Assembly (NCBI GenBank): GCA_003235785.1
Contig: QJYE01000030.1
Location: 1 to 7,998, forward strand
Source of the DNA: Nitrospirota bacterium
Lineage (GTDB): Bacteria > Nitrospirota > Nitrospiria > Nitrospirales > UBA8639
Length of the DNA stretch: 7,998 nt
Direction: 5' to 3'
Shown: positions 4,511-7,998 of the stretch, one piece after another
How positions within the stretch are numbered: position 1 is the first letter of the stretch
Layout: the number at the start of each line of letters is the position of its first letter
Translations under genes and position numbers: made by a program
The notes under the pieces: generated by a model
What the model saw: only the letters and a program-made list of their open reading frames with translations
Database searches by the model: none
Told to the model about the DNA's origin: nothing

Positions 4511-6652
4511 ATGGTCTCTCTGGTTTTTCTCATCTGGTTCATGGTTGGAAGCCTGGTCACGCCCCACACATGTGAATCTTCGACACAACCTTCCATACAC
4601 CACACCCTTACTGTTGAATTAGCCCCTGACACCCATCAACTTATTGCCACCGACATCCTGCGTTTACCACACAGTCTGTTGAATCAGACCCCACTGACCT
4701 TTGCCCTTCATTCACACCTCACGATTGATCGTGTGGAGATGAACGGACAGGCGATTCCAATTTCAAAAGTCATGGCCGATTCTTCGGACTCCCCAATGTT
4801 CACACAATGGGTTATCGAGAGCACCTCTTCTTTCCAGACACCATCAAGCTCACCGCCCCGCCTGACAATTATCTACCATGGTCAGATTGATGATTCACCC
4901 ACAGAGTCTGGAGGGCTGCGCTTTGTGCGACCGGATAAGACCAATGGACATATCGGACCGCAAGGGATTTACCTCACATCCGAAACCTATTGGTATCCAA
5001 CCTGGGAACACCATTTCGTCACATTTGATTTGACACTCACTCTCCCTGCTGATTGGCAGGCCATCACCCAAGGGCAGGAAACCTTGCCGGTGGTCACAGA
5101 AAATCTGCGAACCAGTCAATGGAGCATTCAAGCTCCAACTGAAGCCGTGACGCTAGCCGCAAACCATTACGTTGTCCAGAAAAAACCGTGGCGGGATATT
5201 CAACTGGCGACCTATCTGTTTCCAGACGAAGCTTCCTTGGCACCACAATATCTGGAAGCCACCGCCACCTATCTTGATTTCTACACCAATCTTTTGGGCC
5301 CCTACCCTTTCACCCAATTTGCCATCGTAGAAAATTTTTTTCCAAGCGGATTAGGGATGCCCTCGTTCACGCTACTTGGACAAGGTATTGTGCGCCGTGG
5401 CTACACACAACCCTATTCACTTGGTCATGAGATTGTGCATTCGTGGCTGGGGAATTCTGTGTTCAATGACTTTGCCAAAGGCAATTGGGTAGAAGGCCTC
5501 ACGACCTATCTCGCTAATTATTACTATGATGAAGCCACGGGCAACCTCATCGCTGCCACGAAAACCCGTCGCCGGATGATGGACGAATACAATTTCTATG
5601 CGACACCCGGGAAGGACTATCCCATCAGCCAGTTCCACCATAAAGAAACCCGTATCGATAATGCCGTGGGCTATCAAAAAACTGCGTTGGTCTTTCACAT
5701 GCTCAGGCAAACAATTGGGGATGACCTCTTTTTCAAAAGCATCCGTCACATTATTCAAGAGGGAACGGGACAATACCGTGAATGGAAAGATCTCGAACGT
5801 GTGTTCTCTCAGGTTGCTGGACAGGATCTGACAGAGTTTTTTCAGCAGTGGATCGATCGATCAGGAGCCCCATCCGTAACGATTCACAACCTCTCCGTTC
5901 AGCCAGATCCTCTTCAACCAGGCCACATGTTTGTAGCAGGAGCCATTTCCCAAAAAGATCGCCTGTACACGATACCACTTCCCATCCAGGTCAATCTCCA
6001 AAACGGGTCAACCCTTAGCGTCACGTTCAATCTGGACCACACGACACAACCGTTCGCATTGAATGTTCCAGACATCCCAACCACCGTCACGCTTGACCCG
6101 GAGCACCATTGGCTCCTACGGCTCCAACGAGAACAATTGCCTCCCATGCTGAATGGCTGGGACACCGATGGTCGTCGTATACTGATTCATGCCAAGACCG
6201 CTTCGAAAGAAGAGGAAGGCAGCCTCCAGACTCTCATGCAGCGAATCCAGGGACAGACTGATATCGAGATCCAGCAAGACGATTCCCCGGCCATCACAGA
6301 GTCCGCCTCTTATCTCATCATCGGCACTCCGGCCCGCCGGCTATTGGAATCAAAGACGTTGACGACGTGCAACAAACATGTCCAGATAGAAACAGGACGT
6401 ATCACGATTGAGGAGCAGCCATTCGAAGGCCAGGAGATGGCATTTCTCATCACCTGCTCCCATCCGGACTTCTCGACCCACACCGTCTCGCTCTTTTTCG
6501 GCCTGTCGCCCGAAGCCGTCACGCCTGTTGCCCGCCTGCTCTTTTTTTATGGGTGGGATAGTTATGTGGTTTTCCAACAGGGCAAAGTTGTTGCCCGCGG
6601 CATGTTTCAACCAGTACACTCTGCTCGTGAATTCACTATCCCGGCACCATGA
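4511..6652 (+). CDS. Exported M1-family (gluzincin) metallopeptidase with extra C-terminal region
   Basis: Predicted zinc peptidase acting outside the inner membrane. The N-terminus (MVSLVFLIWFMVGSLV) is a short hydrophobic export signal that lacks any Lys or Arg. Residues 28-220 resemble the M1 N-terminal beta domain, including LTSETYWYPTW (155-165). The catalytic part holds the zinc ligands H306, H310 (HEIVH) and the distal E328 in GNWVEGLTTYL, a spacing of HEXXH-X17-E, with the catalytic-type Tyr388 in AVGYQKTALVFHML. The usual GxMEN exopeptidase motif is replaced by GLGMPSF (280-286). After the helical region (to about 450) comes a beta-rich part (455-540), then about 160 residues (555-713) I cannot assign. 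These end in ARLLFFYGWDSYVVFQQG, as if conserved. The gene starts 1 bp after the ftsY stop with no clear Shine-Dalgarno, suggesting translational coupling. Substrate unknown; endopeptidase activity is possible. Confidence 0.88.
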   Translation: MVSLVFLIWFMVGSLVTPHTCESSTQPSIHHTLTVELAPDTHQLIATDILRLPHSLLNQTPLTFALHSHLTIDRVEMNGQAIPISKVMADSSDSPMFTQWVIESTSSFQTPSSSPPRLTIIYHGQIDDSPTESGGLRFVRPDKTNGHIGPQGIYLTSETYWYPTWEHHFVTFDLTLTLPADWQAITQGQETLPVVTENLRTSQWSIQAPTEAVTLAANHYVVQKKPWRDIQLATYLFPDEASLAPQYLEATATYLDFYTNLLGPYPFTQFAIVENFFPSGLGMPSFTLLGQGIVRRGYTQPYSLGHEIVHSWLGNSVFNDFAKGNWVEGLTTYLANYYYDEATGNLIAATKTRRRMMDEYNFYATPGKDYPISQFHHKETRIDNAVGYQKTALVFHMLRQTIGDDLFFKSIRHIIQEGTGQYREWKDLERVFSQVAGQDLTEFFQQWIDRSGAPSVTIHNLSVQPDPLQPGHMFVAGAISQKDRLYTIPLPIQVNLQNGSTLSVTFNLDHTTQPFALNVPDIPTTVTLDPEHHWLLRLQREQLPPMLNGWDTDGRRILIHAKTASKEEEGSLQTLMQRIQGQTDIEIQQDDSPAITESASYLIIGTPARRLLESKTLTTCNKHVQIETGRITIEEQPFEGQEMAFLITCSHPDFSTHTVSLFFGLSPEAVTPVARLLFFYGWDSYVVFQQGKVVARGMFQPVHSAREFTIPAP

Positions 6653-6725
6653 GCCATTCACAGACTACATAACCTCATTATTCGGGGCTCTAATCATTCC
6701 CCTCTTTTGAAAGCACTGGTCGCGC

Positions 6726-6738
6726 CTGCGGGACGCAG
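6726..6738. other. Small hairpin in the leader of the TolB-like gene
   Basis: CTGCG, a GGA loop and CGCAG form a perfect 5-bp stem. It lies 34 bp before the start at 6773, in the 120-bp gap after the peptidase. No T-run follows, so it is not an intrinsic terminator. It may be a leader structure or chance. Confidence 0.25.
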
Positions 6739-6752
6739 CAAGCAAGGACGAA

Positions 6753-6767
6753 GGGAGGTAGAAAGGA
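6753..6767 (+). promoter_or_regulatory. Ribosome binding site that sets the start of the TolB-like gene
   Basis: GGGAGG (6753-6758) lies 14 nt and AAAGGA (6762-6767) lies 5 nt before the ATG at 6773. Both lie inside the reading frame that would begin at TTG 6707, arguing that the 22 extra residues of that longer frame are not made. Confidence 0.6.
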
Positions 6768-6772
6768 CAACG

Positions 6773-7876
6773 ATGGATTTGAATGTCAGAACCAATACGC
6801 TCGCAGCATGGACAATTGGGACCCTGCTCTCCCTCTTCATATATTCCCCAGGATGGACAGCAGAGCCAAAGCCTCCATCCACCACGGAAACTCAACCCGA
6901 ACCCCATTTAGCCAATATCCGGCAATTGACCTTTTCCGGGAAAAATGCGGAAGCCTATTTTTCACCCGACGGCTACAACCTGGTGTATCAATCCACCCTG
7001 GAGCCAGATGGCAAAACGCTCCGGTCCTGCTATCAGATCTATACCATGAACCTCGATGGCTCGAATGTTCGCCGGGTCAGTACCGGACTGGGCGGCACCA
7101 CATGTAGCTACTATTTTCCGGGCAACCGTCGAGTCCTATTTTCTTCCACCCATTTAACCAGTTCGCACTGCCCGCCGAAACTTCCAAAAACTGAACACTA
7201 CCGATGGGCCCTCGATAACTATGAAATTTTTTCCATGAACATCGCCGGGACAGATTTGCAACGGTTAACCTCGGCGCCCGGGTATGATGCAGAAGCCACC
7301 ATTGCCCCAAACGGAAAAACAGTGGTGTTTACCTCTGTCCGCGATGGCGACCTGGATATCTATTCGATGGATATCGATGGACTCCATATCAAACGATTAA
7401 CCGAAGAAGTCGGCTATGATGGCGGAGCGTTTTTTTCTCCAGACAGCAAACGAATTGTCTATCGTGCACATCATCCTCAATCCGAGGCCGACGTGAAAGC
7501 CTACCGGGAATTATTAGCACAAAATCAGGTTGAGCCCGCCAACCTGGAAATCTTCATCATGAATGCAGACGGATCAAACAAGACGCAAGTTACGAAAAAT
7601 GGACGATCCAACTTTGCACCATTCTTCCTGCCGGATGGCAAGCGCATTATTTATTCGTCCAATCTCACTACACCGGCAGACCATCAAGGCCGTCCATCGT
7701 TCCATCTCCATATCATTAACGACGATGGCACCAAGCCTGAACAAATTACCTTCAATGGCCAATTCAATAGCTTTCCCATGTTTTCTCGGGATGGCAAACA
7801 ACTCGTATGGTCTTCCGATCGCAATACAACCGCCAAAGGAGAATTCAACATCTTCCTAGCCGATTGGGTCCCGTAA
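6773..7876 (+). CDS. Exported TolB-like beta-propeller protein (PD40/WD40-like repeats)
   Basis: Predicted periplasmic or outer-surface protein of 367 aa. A signal peptide is clear: MDLNVR, hydrophobic TLAAWTIGTLLSLFIYS, and likely cleavage after GWTA at residue 30. This supports ATG 6773 over TTG 6707. The mature part is built of TolB-type repeats, each with a pattern of LT followed by FSPDGK, a hydrophobic strand (VYQS), then IYTMNLDG. Repeats start near residues 52, 102, 165, 209, 273 and 325, giving about six blades. Insertions occur at 124-148 (with C133) and 231-256. Cysteines are few (C86, C111, C133), so a disulfide is possible. There is no TolB N-terminal domain, no Tol-Pal gene nearby, and no catalytic domain, so the job is probably binding or scaffolding. 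It follows the peptidase gene by 120 bp and may be co-expressed with it, though no functional link is shown. Confidence 0.85.
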   Translation: MDLNVRTNTLAAWTIGTLLSLFIYSPGWTAEPKPPSTTETQPEPHLANIRQLTFSGKNAEAYFSPDGYNLVYQSTLEPDGKTLRSCYQIYTMNLDGSNVRRVSTGLGGTTCSYYFPGNRRVLFSSTHLTSSHCPPKLPKTEHYRWALDNYEIFSMNIAGTDLQRLTSAPGYDAEATIAPNGKTVVFTSVRDGDLDIYSMDIDGLHIKRLTEEVGYDGGAFFSPDSKRIVYRAHHPQSEADVKAYRELLAQNQVEPANLEIFIMNADGSNKTQVTKNGRSNFAPFFLPDGKRIIYSSNLTTPADHQGRPSFHLHIINDDGTKPEQITFNGQFNSFPMFSRDGKQLVWSSDRNTTAKGEFNIFLADWVP

Positions 7877-7892
7877 TAAGGAGGATTTCAGA

Positions 7893-7958
7893 GTGGCGTC
7901 CCTTGGCTCATCTGCTCGTGAGGCCTACCAATGCAACAGAAATTGGACGAACAAATAA
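7893..7958 (+). CDS. Possible 21-residue small ORF with a strong Shine-Dalgarno
   Basis: AAGGAGGA (7879-7885) sits 7 nt before a GTG at 7893 and directly after the TAATAA end of the TolB-like gene. The frame encodes MASLGSSAREAYQCNRNW plus three residues (TNK), then TAA. I recognise no family, and the composition is not clearly protein-like. A second short frame, ATG 7931 to TAG 7979 (16 residues), overlaps it. It could be a small protein, the remnant of a broken downstream gene, or a ribosome site with no surviving gene. Confidence 0.25.
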   Translation: MASLGSSAREAYQCNRNWTNK

Positions 7959-7982
7959 TACGGGCGATGGATTTGCGATAGC

Positions 7983-7998
7983 TTGTCATCCTGAGGGC
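7983..7998. repeat. Possible start of a dispersed intergenic repeat (truncated by window end)
   Basis: The last bases, TTGTCATCCTGAGGGC, resemble the TGTCATCCTGAG ends of short palindromic intergenic repeats I know from many bacterial genomes. Only one arm is inside the window, so the matching inverted arm cannot be seen. Confidence 0.3.

Noticed and set aside
5851..5862. GATCGATCGATC tandem palindrome
   Set aside because: It lies within coding sequence (Trp-Ile-Asp-Arg-Ser of the peptidase) and is explained by codons; a single copy has no regulatory context.
6684..6708. GGGG, 11-nt loop, CCCC, then TCTTTT as a terminator after the peptidase gene
   Set aside because: A 4-bp stem with an 11-nt loop and an interrupted T-run is too weak to call an intrinsic terminator.
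6707..6772. TTG start 22 codons upstream of the TolB-like ATG
   Set aside because: It would bury the ribosome sites and put a charged stretch before an otherwise normal signal peptide.

Overview
The window reads as an ordinary chromosomal stretch of a Gram-negative bacterium of about 50% GC. It is densely packed, with all complete genes on the + strand. The two exported proteins and the order mutM, phoH, ybeY, ftsY, M1 peptidase, TolB-like protein remind me of Nitrospirota (Nitrospira-like organisms). That is an impression from protein style and cannot be confirmed without a database.

Layout: (1) Positions 1-332, - strand: the 5' part of a gene running off the left edge, encoding a small protein with two four-cysteine zinc ribbons. 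(2) 333-451: a divergent promoter region with a run of seven C. (3) 452-937 (or 422-937): a dual-specificity-type protein phosphatase. (4) 938-1162: a 225-bp gap with one perfect 9-bp inverted repeat. (5) 1163-1993: mutM, formamidopyrimidine-DNA glycosylase. (6) 1994-2097: a gap with a good sigma70-type promoter. (7) 2098-4509: phoH, ybeY and ftsY in tight series. (8) 4511-6652: an exported M1-type (gluzincin) metallopeptidase starting 1 bp after the ftsY stop. (9) 6773-7876: an exported TolB-like beta-propeller. (10) 7877-7998: a tiny SD-led reading frame, and at the very edge what may be the start of a dispersed repeat.

How the genes fit together: PhoH (YbeZ) and YbeY are RNA/ribosome quality-control partners, and FtsY docks translating ribosomes at the membrane. 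The promoter at 2010-2038 probably drives phoH-ybeY-ftsY and, given the 1-bp spacing, the M1 peptidase. The cluster would thus join RNA processing, co-translational targeting and an envelope peptidase in one transcript. The TolB-like gene follows after 120 bp and has its own Shine-Dalgarno.

I see no rRNA, tRNA, CRISPR array, insertion sequence, phage gene or clear defence module. No previously undescribed system is evident. The items most worth a second look are residue-level departures in known families: a shifted zinc-finger cysteine in MutM, an Ala in place of the usual His and a Glu at the general-acid site in the phosphatase, and a peptidase that keeps the zinc site but has lost the aminopeptidase GxMEN glutamate and carries an unassigned C-terminal region.
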